Origin: Cellvibrionaceae bacterium
Lineage (GTDB): Bacteria; Pseudomonadota; Gammaproteobacteria; Pseudomonadales; Cellvibrionaceae
Assembly: GCA_021151615.1 (NCBI GenBank)
Contig: JAGKXA010000007.1
Span: forward strand, 1-38,515
Length of the DNA: 38,515 bases
Reading direction: 5' to 3'
Positions 25,777-34,053 of the stretch are shown piece by piece. The translations under genes and the position numbers were made by a program. How positions within the stretch are numbered: position 1 is the stretch's first letter; every line of letters begins with the position of its first letter. The notes beneath the pieces were generated by a model. It made no database searches, had not been told where the DNA came from, and saw nothing but the letters and a program-made list of their open reading frames with translations.

Positions 25777-25964
25777 CCCGTTGGGAATATAAAACAGTAA
25801 GCTTTGAAGAGTGTGTTACGTTTGTTGGTGGGTTTAACACGGATAAGTTTAATCAAAAACTGAATTTACTTGGGCGAGAAGGATGGGAGTTGGTATTAAC
25901 AACCGCTAGGCCAAGTTTCACTCATTCGAGTAAATTTATTGCTGTTTTTAAACGAGCGCTCTAA
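25773..25964 (+). CDS. DUF4177-like small protein
   Basis: The 63-residue protein shows the DUF4177 pattern: MTRWEYKTVSF at the N-terminus, a helix TDKFNQKLNLLGREGWELVLT, and a final strand SSKFIAVFKRAL. It is cytoplasmic by appearance and has no known activity. AGGAGGAAAC gives a near-ideal ribosome-binding site, and the start overlaps the upstream stop by four bases, so it is made together with the SPFH and ribbon-helix-helix proteins. A strong terminator follows the stop immediately. Confidence 0.85.
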   Translation: MTRWEYKTVSFEECVTFVGGFNTDKFNQKLNLLGREGWELVLTTARPSFTHSSKFIAVFKRAL

Positions 25965-25994
25965 AAAGAACAGCAACCATGTTGCTGTTCTTTT
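25964..25994. terminator. Bidirectional rho-independent terminator
   Basis: AAAAGAACAGCAAC pairs perfectly over 14 bp with GTTGCTGTTCTTTT around a CAT loop. It is placed between the convergent DUF4177 and GntR genes. Confidence 0.88.
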
Positions 25995-26000
25995 GTTGTT

Positions 26001-26720
26001 TTAAACAAAATATTCCGGGTGTTCTTGCGGAATGACTTCTAGAATGTTGTATACATCCTTCAGGTGAACGCTCATGGCTGCGGCTGATTTTTCCGCTGAA
26101 CCTGCCTTTATTGCTTTGATAATTGCTGCGTGCTGGTTGAGTACGCGCTTATATTGTCCGCTCACGTGCAAACTCAAGTTGCGCACCCTATCCATATGGG
26201 CTTTTTCGGCTTCAATAAATGTCGCTACACGCGGGTAAAGTGTGAAGCTGGCCAGGGTTTGATGGAATTCATCATCCAGATTCTGGAATGCCAATACATT
26301 GTCTTCTGCCGCTGCCGCTTTCTGGGCCTCGATGATTTTTTCGCAGGTATCCACAACTTCCTGTCGGGTTGCTTCGTCAGTCGCTGCTGCCAATTGGGTG
26401 ACTACAGCTACCTCCAGTGCCTCACGAATGAAGCGCGCCTCCAGAATTTTGTCCATACTGAATTTAGTTACATAGGTTCCCCGTTGAGGTAATACTTCCA
26501 CAAAACCAATATTGGATAGCTGTATGAGCGCTTCGCGTACGGGCGTACGGCTAACGCCAAACTGTTGGGCCAGAGCGGTTTCGGAAATCATCTGGCCGGG
26601 TAACAGCTCCATGCTGATGATTGCATCGCGAACAAAACCGAATATCTGGCTGGCCGCCGGGCGGTCATAGGACAAGCCCTTGGATTCCGGTCGCATATTA
26701 AGAATCGGCTGTTTAGCCAC
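26001..26720 (-). CDS. GntR-family transcriptional regulator, FadR/FCD subfamily
   Basis: The 239-residue protein has an N-terminal winged helix (about 22-90; ISETALAQQFGVSRTPVREALIQLSNIGFVEVLPQRGTYV). An all-helical FCD ligand domain follows (about 97-225; ARFIREALEVAVVTQLA, NLDDEFHQTL, and a later histidine-containing helix NQHAAIIKAIKAG and MSVHLKDVYNIL). Asp and His residues of the FCD domain usually bind a metal and an organic acid, so the effector is likely a carboxylate. No obvious metabolic target is adjacent: the DUF349 gene beyond the gap is on the same strand and transcribed toward it. A TGTATACA palindrome about 220 bp upstream is a possible operator. Confidence 0.9.
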   Translation of the reverse strand: MAKQPILNMRPESKGLSYDRPAASQIFGFVRDAIISMELLPGQMISETALAQQFGVSRTPVREALIQLSNIGFVEVLPQRGTYVTKFSMDKILEARFIREALEVAVVTQLAAATDEATRQEVVDTCEKIIEAQKAAAAEDNVLAFQNLDDEFHQTLASFTLYPRVATFIEAEKAHMDRVRNLSLHVSGQYKRVLNQHAAIIKAIKAGSAEKSAAAMSVHLKDVYNILEVIPQEHPEYFV

Positions 26721-27098
26721 GTTAAATCTCCTTCAGCAAATGAAGACTGCAATGTCGTTGGGCTGTTGCCGTTAGCGTCTGAGATTGATTGTGCCCTGTA
26801 CGCAGCTCAAAGGCTATTTGTTGAAATTCCTCAGCAGCTATCAATTACTGAAAACTACCAATCATCAAGTGCCATCAATCATCATAACGCTAGCGGGTTA
26901 TGCAGCTTCCCTATTTTTAAGCATGCTTTGAGTATATTTGTATACAGCATAGCTACTATCAGGACTTTATGAAGGTGGGAAAGCAGGCCAGTCATATGTT
27001 AAATCATATGCCACGACTAGGGAATTTATGGTTATATATAAAATAATAATCACCAGCAAAACCACAAAAAAAATGTTAAAGTCAAAATGACAAAAAGC
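26721..27098. other. Intergenic region upstream of the GntR gene (no gene seen)
   Basis: This is the left part of a 704-bp gap between two minus-strand genes. It should contain the GntR gene promoter. Visible elements are TTGTATACA at 26938-26946, similar to operators of FCD-type GntR regulators, and two TCATATG copies at 26992-26998 and 27004-27010 spaced 12 bp apart. The stretch 27020-27090 is very AT-rich. No convincing open reading frame is present. Confidence 0.5.
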
Positions 27099-27127
27099 TT
27101 GACCCACTAGTATGCAAGGGGTAGGAT
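27099..27127 (+). promoter_or_regulatory. Sigma-70 promoter for a small RNA
   Basis: TTGACC (27099-27104) and TAGGAT (27122-27127) are separated by exactly 17 bp, close to the sigma-70 consensus. A run of A and AT-rich sequence lies just upstream, like an UP element. The predicted start near 27134 falls immediately before the first hairpin of the candidate RNA. Confidence 0.5.
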
Positions 27128-27133
27128 TATTTC

Positions 27134-27219
27134 AATGTTTACTGAATCGTCGCCGATGAGGCAGTAAACAGGGGTTGTGTTTGACCTTATTCTGGCGGAT
27201 TTTTTCCGCCAGTTTTTTT
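27134..27219 (+). ncRNA. Candidate small regulatory RNA, about 86 nt
   Basis: No protein-coding frame explains this stretch. From the predicted start the RNA would open with a hairpin: TGTTTACTG (27136-27144) pairs perfectly with CAGTAAACA (27162-27170), and an inner ATCG/CGAT stem encloses the loop TCGC. A 21-nt unpaired segment (27171-27191) rich in G and T follows. The 3' end is an intrinsic terminator with an 8-bp stem and seven T residues. Promoter, folded 5' end and terminator are thus all present in the right order. I do not recognise a known RNA family. It is not a leader, because no plus-strand gene follows before several kilobases of opposite-strand genes. Confidence 0.5.
27192..27219 (+). 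terminator. Rho-independent terminator of the candidate sRNA
   Basis: CTGGCGGA (27192-27199) pairs with TCCGCCAG (27205-27212) around a five-T loop and is followed by TTTTTTT. This is a textbook plus-strand terminator with no protein-coding gene before it. Confidence 0.85.
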
Positions 27220-27264
27220 GAGCTTGTAGTTCTCCCTGTACATTTTTTTGACCTCTCCACTTGA

Positions 27265-27290
27265 GCAGCCCGCTTGGGCTGCCTTTTTAT
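27265..27290 (+). terminator. Second rho-independent terminator
   Basis: GCAGCCC (27265-27271) pairs with GGGCTGC (27276-27282) around GCTT and is followed by CTTTTTAT. It lies 46 bp after the first terminator in the same direction. It may be a backup, or may end a second short transcript from 27220 on. Confidence 0.7.
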
Positions 27291-27368
27291 CCAGGTCGGC
27301 ACTTTTTATCCTGTGTGATTGGTGTGCTCTGAATTCAAATAATTACCACTGGTTTTGTTGAGGTAATA

Positions 27369-27403
27369 AAAAAGCGGATCTGTATTGGGCAGATCCGCTT
27401 TTT
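27369..27403. terminator. Rho-independent terminator after the DUF349 gene
   Basis: AAAAGCGGATCTG (27370-27382) pairs perfectly with CAGATCCGCTTTT (27390-27402) around TATTGGG. A-runs and T-runs on both sides allow use in both directions. It is 22 bp beyond the stop of the minus-strand DUF349 gene. Confidence 0.88.
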
Positions 27404-27424
27404 CTCATTATGTTGCCAGATGAA

Positions 27425-29998
27425 TTATTTCATACTTTTTTGGCGACACCGGTCAAAGCGTGCCAGCAATTCAGAATAGATTGCCCGCTCTATTCCTCCT
27501 AATGCAATCCATTCCAGTAGTAATGGTTCAAATTGTGAGTCTCTTTGCCCAAGGCCTTGTTGTAACAGTTGCACCTGATAATTCATGCGCGCAGGTTTGT
27601 CAGATTCCGGGCTTTCCATCCCTGCCAGAATTTCTGCACGAATGGTGAGGATACGCAGCAAGCCACCGTTGTGTTGTTGTTCTTCATTGGTGAGTGTATC
27701 GGCTTTGGTCAAGCGCTGTTGGACTGCTTGCTGGGTGCCAGAAGGCCAGCGCGTAACCTGCTCAATTCTTTGTCGTAGCGCTTCTTTTTGACTTGTGAGT
27801 GCGTCAGCTGCGGTGTTGCTAAGACGCGCAATTTCATACTCACGAATGGCATCTAGTGCAGAAAATAAATCGATCCAGCTTTGTGCTTCTGCCTGATGGC
27901 GAGCATTATCTCGTTGTGCGGCAATTGCATTTACCGCCGTAGTGAATTTTTGTTGCAGTATTTTATTGGCCTCTTTGGGAAGTTCCAGCGCAGTGAATTC
28001 ATTTTCCAGTTTTTCAATTTCTTCTTTAGCACCGTTAATTTGCTCCAATGTGTTCTCTGCAAACTGATGTAGGTGCCCAATAATTGATTCTGCAGTGGTT
28101 ACTATTGCTTGACGCTGCTCTTTGGCTGCCTCAAATGCTTGGTTGCGTTTGGCAAAAATAGCATCGCAATGCGAGCGAAACTCTTGCCAAAGTTGGTGTT
28201 CTTCTCGTGGCCAACTCTTACCAATGTTTTTCCACTGGGCTTGTAATTGTTTAATTTGATCGGCTGCTGCACGTGTATCTTCAATGTTGCTTAGGGTGGT
28301 GGCCTGATCAATTAATTGTTGCTTGGCCTGTTTGTTGGTTTCATATTCGTGAGTAATTTTTCCGAAAAGTTGTTCCATCAGACTTTCAAATTCTTTCTGT
28401 AAGTCATTACCCGCTTTGCGCGGCACTGGCCAATAATTTTGCCACTCGGCGCGCGCCGTTTTCAGCGTCTGTTCAACATCTTTCCATATGGCGTTGGTAA
28501 AATCGTAACCATCTAGATATTGGTGTAATTGACCCACCAATTCGCGTCGCTTGGTAAGATTGGCTTCGCGCGCGGCAGCTTGTGCTTCAAAGAAATCTTT
28601 GCACGGAGCGTATGCAATAGCTGATGCCTGCTGGAATTGTTGCCAGAGGTCGTCATCCTGCTGCTGCGCACCCTTGCTGACTTCTTTCCAGCTATCCTGC
28701 AAGTCGTGAATTTTAGTAGCCAGGTTTTCCGGATTAATATTGGTGTTGGCCAGTGTGCGCATTTGTTCAATCAGCGCTTCTTTTTTGGGCGTTACTGCAA
28801 ACTCATGCCAGTCGCCGAGTTTAATCAATTGCGCTTCAAAGTCTTCCAGCTTTGCTTGAATTGATTTGGGTAGGTCGTGTGGATTAGCCAGCTTCGCACG
28901 TTTTTCATTGAGTTCTTTCTGAATGGCGCGCGCTTTACGCACGAAACCTTGTTCTGCAGCCCACAAGCCCTTTCTTGCCAGCTCACTAAATTCGCGTAGC
29001 GCATCTTTAACTGCTTGTTCAGCTTGATTTCTCTCAGAAAAAAATGCGTTTATTTTGTTTTTACTCTCTTCCAGAGCTTCCGGAATTTCATCTCCCAACT
29101 CTTTGGCAGACTTTACAAATTGTTGTAGCTTATATTGTGCTTGCTTAACCAGAGTGGCATCGGCAATTTGTTCTAATGATTGATTCAGTTGGGTAATGGT
29201 GCCCGACGTTTTGATTTGGTCAATCAAATTCAATGTTTGCTGTTTGCGATGCTCAAACTCTTTGGTGAGTTTATCCATGGGTAATTGGCGATTGGCCGCC
29301 AGACGCACCGCATTGCTAAGTTCCTGAATTTTCAATTCATAATTGGCATTCAGTAGTTCGTCAATGTCTGCGTGCCGATAAATGCTGGTCGCTAATTGCT
29401 TGAGGTTGCGTAGAGCATCCTCCGCAAGTTGTTTCGCTTGCTGATCCAGTGCTTGTTTTTCTTCTTCGTCGGCAATAGCTTGCACGCGCGCAGCAATTTT
29501 TGCTTCGCAGGCAGCTAATGCTTGAGTGAAGCGCCGTTGAGTCGATGAAGAGATACTAGAAAGTGCTGCCCATTCATTTTGCAATACAGTGAGTTTTGCT
29601 TTAAAAAGTGCGTCAGCCTCGAGGTAGGAGTGCTTTTCCAGTTTTTCGCAAATGCGTATTGCGGTTGTTTCCAGCTCTGCTTGCTGGGCATCTTCTGTTT
29701 TGAATTTTTCTAATTTGTTCTTGATAATTTTAAAAACATTCTTGTCCTTGGTTTTTACTGCCTTGGCGGCTTGTTCCAAAACTTCACGACTGTGTAATTT
29801 CTCTGCTGCAGCTTGACGCAACTGGCTAGTGGCTCCTTCCAGTGCCAGTTTCAATAACTCCTTTTCGTCGCTGGTGTTTTCCACTATATCCAAAGTAATG
29901 ACCGGTTTTGGTGGTTTTACTTCTGCAATGGGCAGGGGGGGGGGCTTGATCGGTTCAACCTTGGGTTTTGCGCCAAATAGTTTGCGTAGTAATTTCAT
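27425..29998 (-). CDS. DUF349 repeat protein (large coiled-coil protein)
   Basis: From the ATG at 29998 the protein has 857 residues, almost all helical and rich in Ala, Gln, Glu and Lys. Several copies of the DUF349 motif are visible as an aromatic W followed by a basic helix, for example LQDSWKEVSKGAQQQDDDLWQQF, IKQLQAQWKNIGKSWPREEHQLWQEF and AEWQNYWPVPRKAGNDLQKEF, each followed by a CD/CK(D)FFxAQ-like or CDAIFAKR-like helix. The family has no established function; it is cytoplasmic by appearance. An ATG 57 bases upstream (30055) would add 19 polar residues. The later start is chosen because MKLLRKLFGAKPK resembles family N-termini; neither has a clear ribosome-binding site. It follows ydiJ on the same strand with a short gap. 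Confidence 0.88.
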   Translation of the reverse strand: MKLLRKLFGAKPKVEPIKPPPLPIAEVKPPKPVITLDIVENTSDEKELLKLALEGATSQLRQAAAEKLHSREVLEQAAKAVKTKDKNVFKIIKNKLEKFKTEDAQQAELETTAIRICEKLEKHSYLEADALFKAKLTVLQNEWAALSSISSSTQRRFTQALAACEAKIAARVQAIADEEEKQALDQQAKQLAEDALRNLKQLATSIYRHADIDELLNANYELKIQELSNAVRLAANRQLPMDKLTKEFEHRKQQTLNLIDQIKTSGTITQLNQSLEQIADATLVKQAQYKLQQFVKSAKELGDEIPEALEESKNKINAFFSERNQAEQAVKDALREFSELARKGLWAAEQGFVRKARAIQKELNEKRAKLANPHDLPKSIQAKLEDFEAQLIKLGDWHEFAVTPKKEALIEQMRTLANTNINPENLATKIHDLQDSWKEVSKGAQQQDDDLWQQFQQASAIAYAPCKDFFEAQAAAREANLTKRRELVGQLHQYLDGYDFTNAIWKDVEQTLKTARAEWQNYWPVPRKAGNDLQKEFESLMEQLFGKITHEYETNKQAKQQLIDQATTLSNIEDTRAAADQIKQLQAQWKNIGKSWPREEHQLWQEFRSHCDAIFAKRNQAFEAAKEQRQAIVTTAESIIGHLHQFAENTLEQINGAKEEIEKLENEFTALELPKEANKILQQKFTTAVNAIAAQRDNARHQAEAQSWIDLFSALDAIREYEIARLSNTAADALTSQKEALRQRIEQVTRWPSGTQQAVQQRLTKADTLTNEEQQHNGGLLRILTIRAEILAGMESPESDKPARMNYQVQLLQQGLGQRDSQFEPLLLEWIALGGIERAIYSELLARFDRCRQKSMK

Positions 29999-30078
29999 AG
30001 TCGTGGCTCGTCGTTCATTGGAGTTAGAAGGTCTTTGTGATGCAGAGGCCTTCATAGAAAGTAAAACTACTTATTAAA

Positions 30079-33000
30079 TCACTGTACTGCTTGCTGTAGT
30101 AACACTTGTACTGGATGCGGCAGCTTCACATTGTCGATACGTTTGGTTTGGCTGCGACAAGAATATCCGGTCGCGGTCAGCTTGCCCACGTTAGCTGGGT
30201 TATTAACAACTTGCGCCCAGGATAATGCATAGATTTTTTTGGACGTCTCTAGATTGTTACTCTCATGGCCGTAAGTGCCTGCCATACCGCAGCAGCCTGT
30301 TTCAATGACACTTAATTGTTGGCCAAGTTTGCTGAAAACAGTTTGCCAATCTTTAATGGAACTAACTGCGTTGGTTTTCTCGGTGCAGTGGGCCAGTAAA
30401 GAGAAGTTGGCTGCTTTAAAATCGCGCGATTTTGCATCCAGTTGCTCAGCTTGTTTAACAAGCCATTCCTGAATCAGCATCACTTTAGGGGCGTTATCGC
30501 CTAACACTTTTTTGTATTCGGCGCGATAAGCAAGCGTCATGGCGGGCTCAATACCGATCAACGGAACTCCAGAGGAGGCTATACCATTTAATTGAGTGGC
30601 GTTGGCATCGGCAGCTTTGGCAAATGCTTTTAAAAAGCCATGCACTTGCAATGGCTTTCCATTAGGTTTAAAGGGGGCAAGCAGCGGCACAAACCCAAGT
30701 TTTTTTAATAGACTGAGTGTGTCGACGACGAGAGGCGTTTCAAAGTAACTGGTAAATGCATCCTGAACCAAAATGACCGCGTTGTTTTTTTCGGCAGAAG
30801 TTAGCTGTGCAATATTTTCCAGGGTTGCATAGTTCACTCCTAATTTTTCTGCGGCTTTATGCAAGCTGATACCACTAAGTAGTGGACTGTCTACCATACC
30901 CACAAATCGCGCCATGAAACGTTTCATAAATTGTGGCTTCATTATCAAGTTGTAAGCCCAGGGCATCTTGGCAAGGGAGGGGATCATAAACTCCAAACCG
31001 CCAATAAAATAATCTTTCATTGGACGCAAATAGCGGCTGTAGTAAAGCTCCAGAAATTTTGCACGGAATTCGGGGACATCTACTTTTATCGGGCATTGGC
31101 CTACACAAGATTTGCATGCGAGGCAGCCGCTCATGGATTCGTGTACCTCGTGAGAAAAATCATATTGTCCTTTGCGTTTGCCAAGAGTATTAATGACGCG
31201 CGCAGGTAAATTGAAGATAAAGCTGGTGCGTTTTAGTTTCTTGCTTTCATCCACGGCGTTAACACCGCGTTCACTCATCTGCTTGAGCCACTCGCGCATT
31301 AATGAAGCACGCCCTTTGGGGGAGTGTTTGCGGTCGCGTGTTCCTTTCCAGCTCGGGCACATGGCATCATTGGGGTTCCAGTTGTAGCAAAGGCCATTGC
31401 CATTGCAGTGCATGCCCTCGCTATAGCCTTCCCAGACTTGTGCGATAATCTTTCGATCCTGCTGGCCGCGAGTAGCTACGCCATCGATTTTTGACAGCTC
31501 AATATTTGCTGCGGGCGTGGCAATTTTCCCCGGGTTTAATTGGTTGCGTGGGTCAAATGCAGCTTTGATGCGCTGTATTTGCGGATAAAGGTCACCAAAA
31601 AAAGCTGGCGCGTATTCTGAGCGGACCCCCTTACCGTGCTCACCCCAGAGTAGTCCGTTGTATTTTTGGGTGAGGGCGACAACTTTGTCCGTAATGATGC
31701 GCACCATTTTTTCTTGTTCGGGATTCTTCATATCCAGTGCCGGGCGCACGTGCAGTACACCAGCGTCCACATGTCCGAACATACCATAAGTCAGTTTGTG
31801 CTCATCCAATACTGCGCGGAATTCCACAATGAAATCGGCAAGATTTTCTGGTGGTACTGCGGTATCTTCCACAAATGGAACCGGGCGAATTTCTCCTTCC
31901 ACGTTGCCGAGTAGACCTACTGCCTTTTTGCGCATGCCCCAGATTTTATTAACGGCATCACTGCCCCAGGCCACTGAATAACTAATGCGACCAGTTGCGG
32001 TATCCTGTGAGTGTTGGTCGAGTAAATCAGTCAAGATTTTTACAGCCAATTTTAATTCATCGTCTGAGTCTGCCGTGTATTCCACCAAATTAATTCCCTG
32101 AATTTTTTCACCACTCGCTGGTGCAGGGAAAAATTCAGCAACGCTATGCCAGACAATATCATTCATTGCCAGGTTAAGTACTTTGGAGTCCACTGTTTCA
32201 ATGGATGTGGGATTTGCTTTCATTAACTCGGTAGCGTCGCGTAAAGCCGCGTTGAAATCACGGTAATTTACATTGATCAGTGCACTGAACTTTGGGATGG
32301 GTAATAAATTAATTTTAGCCTCGGCAATAAAACCAAGAGTCCCCTCACTGCCGCACAAAATATTATTGAGGTTAAAGTGACCTTGCTCATCGCGGATATG
32401 GGCCAAATCATAACCCGTAAGACAGCGGTTCAGTTTTGGAAATTTTTGTTCAATCTGTGCGTGATGCTCGCGCTGAATAGCATCCACCACACGATGGACT
32501 TCACCTACGCGATCATCGCGCTTCCAAATGTTTTCTAGTTCATTTTCAGTCAGTGCGTGGGAGGTCCAGATACTGCCATCCAGCAATACGCTGGTAAGCT
32601 CCAGCACATGGTCGCGAGTTTTGCCGTAGCGGCAAGAGCCTTGGCCAGAGGCATCGGTATTGATCATGCCCCCGATAGTTGCGCGGTTACTGGTAGATAG
32701 CTCTGGGGCAAAAAATAAACCATGTGGCTTGATGGCGGCATTTAGCTGGTCTTTGACCACGCCACATTGCACTCGCACCCAGCGCTCTTCGGTATTGATT
32801 TCCAGGATCTGGTTCATGTACTTGGAGGTATCTACCACCAGTCCGTCGGTCAGCGATTGACCATTGGTGCCGGTACCGCCGCCGCGTGGGCTTAGAACTA
32901 CTGATTGGAATTGCGGTTGTTGGCTGAGCTGGGTAATGCGCACCAGGTCGGCAGTATTGCGAGGATAGAGCACTCCTTGGGGGAGCACCTGGTAGATAGA

Positions 33001-33135
33001 GTTGTCAGTTGCCAATACTGTACGATTGGCGTAATCCGGATTGAGGTCACCGCTAAAACCTGAGTCGTGCAACGCATGAATAAAACTCAGGTACAGGGCC
33101 TGGACTGGGGAGGTTTGGTCGATACGTGGAATCAT
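30079..33135 (-). CDS. ydiJ: YdiJ-type FAD/Fe-S D-2-hydroxyacid (D-2-hydroxyglutarate) dehydrogenase
   Basis: The 1018-residue protein has the same length as E. coli YdiJ. Domains in order: FAD_binding_4 (about 45-190; VVLSPRGGGTGTNGQSLTDGLVVDTS), FAD-oxidase_C (about 275-550; GMFGHVDAGVLHVRP, GEHGKGVRSEYAPAFFG), a 4Fe-4S ferredoxin-like domain (near 655-675; GCLACKSCVGQCPIKVDVPEF) and a C-terminal CCG domain (ETGCCGMAGTYGHES). It oxidises a D-2-hydroxy acid and passes electrons through FAD and Fe-S to an acceptor. D-2-hydroxyglutarate is the substrate reported for YdiJ homologues, so that is inferred here. It may share a transcript with the DUF349 gene 23-80 bp downstream. The ATG at 33135 has no strong ribosome-binding site. 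Confidence 0.93.
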   Translation of the reverse strand: MIPRIDQTSPVQALYLSFIHALHDSGFSGDLNPDYANRTVLATDNSIYQVLPQGVLYPRNTADLVRITQLSQQPQFQSVVLSPRGGGTGTNGQSLTDGLVVDTSKYMNQILEINTEERWVRVQCGVVKDQLNAAIKPHGLFFAPELSTSNRATIGGMINTDASGQGSCRYGKTRDHVLELTSVLLDGSIWTSHALTENELENIWKRDDRVGEVHRVVDAIQREHHAQIEQKFPKLNRCLTGYDLAHIRDEQGHFNLNNILCGSEGTLGFIAEAKINLLPIPKFSALINVNYRDFNAALRDATELMKANPTSIETVDSKVLNLAMNDIVWHSVAEFFPAPASGEKIQGINLVEYTADSDDELKLAVKILTDLLDQHSQDTATGRISYSVAWGSDAVNKIWGMRKKAVGLLGNVEGEIRPVPFVEDTAVPPENLADFIVEFRAVLDEHKLTYGMFGHVDAGVLHVRPALDMKNPEQEKMVRIITDKVVALTQKYNGLLWGEHGKGVRSEYAPAFFGDLYPQIQRIKAAFDPRNQLNPGKIATPAANIELSKIDGVATRGQQDRKIIAQVWEGYSEGMHCNGNGLCYNWNPNDAMCPSWKGTRDRKHSPKGRASLMREWLKQMSERGVNAVDESKKLKRTSFIFNLPARVINTLGKRKGQYDFSHEVHESMSGCLACKSCVGQCPIKVDVPEFRAKFLELYYSRYLRPMKDYFIGGLEFMIPSLAKMPWAYNLIMKPQFMKRFMARFVGMVDSPLLSGISLHKAAEKLGVNYATLENIAQLTSAEKNNAVILVQDAFTSYFETPLVVDTLSLLKKLGFVPLLAPFKPNGKPLQVHGFLKAFAKAADANATQLNGIASSGVPLIGIEPAMTLAYRAEYKKVLGDNAPKVMLIQEWLVKQAEQLDAKSRDFKAANFSLLAHCTEKTNAVSSIKDWQTVFSKLGQQLSVIETGCCGMAGTYGHESNNLETSKKIYALSWAQVVNNPANVGKLTATGYSCRSQTKRIDNVKLPHPVQVLLQQAVQ

Positions 33136-33574
33136 GGTGCAGGATAACCAACAAAGTACAAGAGAAAAGTTGCGCGCATTCTACTCCCTTGTGCTGCCAA
33201 AGTCCCTCTGGATCGACAGGATTGCCTTGTTCTTTTGGTGCTGATTCGGTAGTCAGTATTAGTCTTGTTTTTGTTGATTTAGGTGCTGAAATGGTCGAAA
33301 AAAGCGCCGGTTTATAACTGTATTTTCATATGCACTATGAACTTATTCGCTGAGGGCATATTAAAAAAGGGGGGTGACTGTTTTGGTTGGGGGGTATCGC
33401 CGATGGTAATTAGCAATGGATGTTTAAGTAGCTAGAGACTGGCTCAAAATGATTATGTTATGATCGCTTCAAGCGCAGTGCGCACCATTTTGGCGTGTCG
33501 AAAATTCGGTATGTGCTGCAAGGATTGTCTAGATATATTTTTACATCTACCTAGTAATGTAAGGAGCGGCTTAA
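33136..33574. other. 439-bp intergenic region between ydiJ and the AraC-like gene
   Basis: This divergent spacer must hold the promoters of ydiJ (minus) and of the AraC-like gene (plus). A TATGAT hexamer near 33459-33464 could be a -10 element for the plus strand, but no well-spaced -35 accompanies it. G-runs occur at 33369-33374 and 33391-33396. I see no open reading frame, riboswitch or mobile element here apart from the inverted repeat next to the AraC-like start. Confidence 0.4.
33541..33562. promoter_or_regulatory. Inverted repeat overlapping the ribosome-binding site of the AraC-like gene
   Basis: TTACAT (33541-33546) and ATGTAA (33557-33562) are perfect inverted copies 10 bp apart. 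The second copy runs into the AAGGAG ribosome-binding site (33561-33566). It could be an autoregulatory operator or an RNA hairpin that hides the site. Confidence 0.35.
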
Positions 33575-34012
33575 ATGATTCAATTACAACGCAACTATGG
33601 GAACGCTCTAATTAATGGTGAACCAGGGCAGGTAGCAATAGGGTCTTATGAGGAGTATTTGGTTCTCGCGCGAATTCCTCATTGCGAAGGGGTTTCTGCT
33701 AGGGTAATGGATGCGCTGCATCAGCGAGTAGGGCGCACCGAATTAACTATTGAGCAAGTCGCTTCTGATTTGCACCTCACCAAGCGCACGTTACAGCGCC
33801 GACTGCAAAGTCAAAATACCAATTTTGCGCAATTACGTGATGACCTCCGTTTTAATTATGCTATCAAGTATTTAATCGACGATAACATGAGCGTGGATCT
33901 GGTATCACGTGCCCTTGATTTCTCGGATCGCACTAGTTTCACCAATGCATTTAAGCGTTGGACCGGGTTGTCTCCCAGCTCTTTCCGTAAGATGTTTCGC
34001 GATCACGTTTAA
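33575..34012 (+). CDS. Stand-alone AraC-family DNA-binding protein
   Basis: The 145-residue protein consists of about 45 N-terminal residues without a recognisable ligand domain, then an AraC/XylS DNA-binding domain (about 46-142). Its two helix-turn-helix units are LTIEQVASDLHLTKRTLQRRLQSQNTNF and MSVDLVSRALDFSDRTSFTNAFKRWTGLSPSSFRKM, the latter being the conserved AraC signature. It is roughly half the size of a typical AraC protein but not obviously truncated: AAGGAG lies before the ATG, and the frame is intact. It is convergent with the response regulator gene next to it and may act on the signalling operon there (inference). Small AraC proteins of this type may work as co-activators or bind without a ligand. 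Confidence 0.88.
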   Translation: MIQLQRNYGNALINGEPGQVAIGSYEEYLVLARIPHCEGVSARVMDALHQRVGRTELTIEQVASDLHLTKRTLQRRLQSQNTNFAQLRDDLRFNYAIKYLIDDNMSVDLVSRALDFSDRTSFTNAFKRWTGLSPSSFRKMFRDHV

Positions 34013-34053
34013 TCCGCTAGAGAGACGGATCTCTCTTCATAGATATCATGGCG

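Noticed and set aside
26766..26972. 68-codon plus-strand frame upstream of the GntR gene
   Set aside because: No ribosome-binding site, no domain, and it covers the probable promoter region of the GntR gene.
30079..33135. Possibility that the FAD/Fe-S protein is glycolate oxidase GlcD or a lactate dehydrogenase
   Set aside because: Length of 1018 residues with fused FAD, ferredoxin and CCG domains fits YdiJ. GlcD is about half this size and needs separate GlcE and GlcF.
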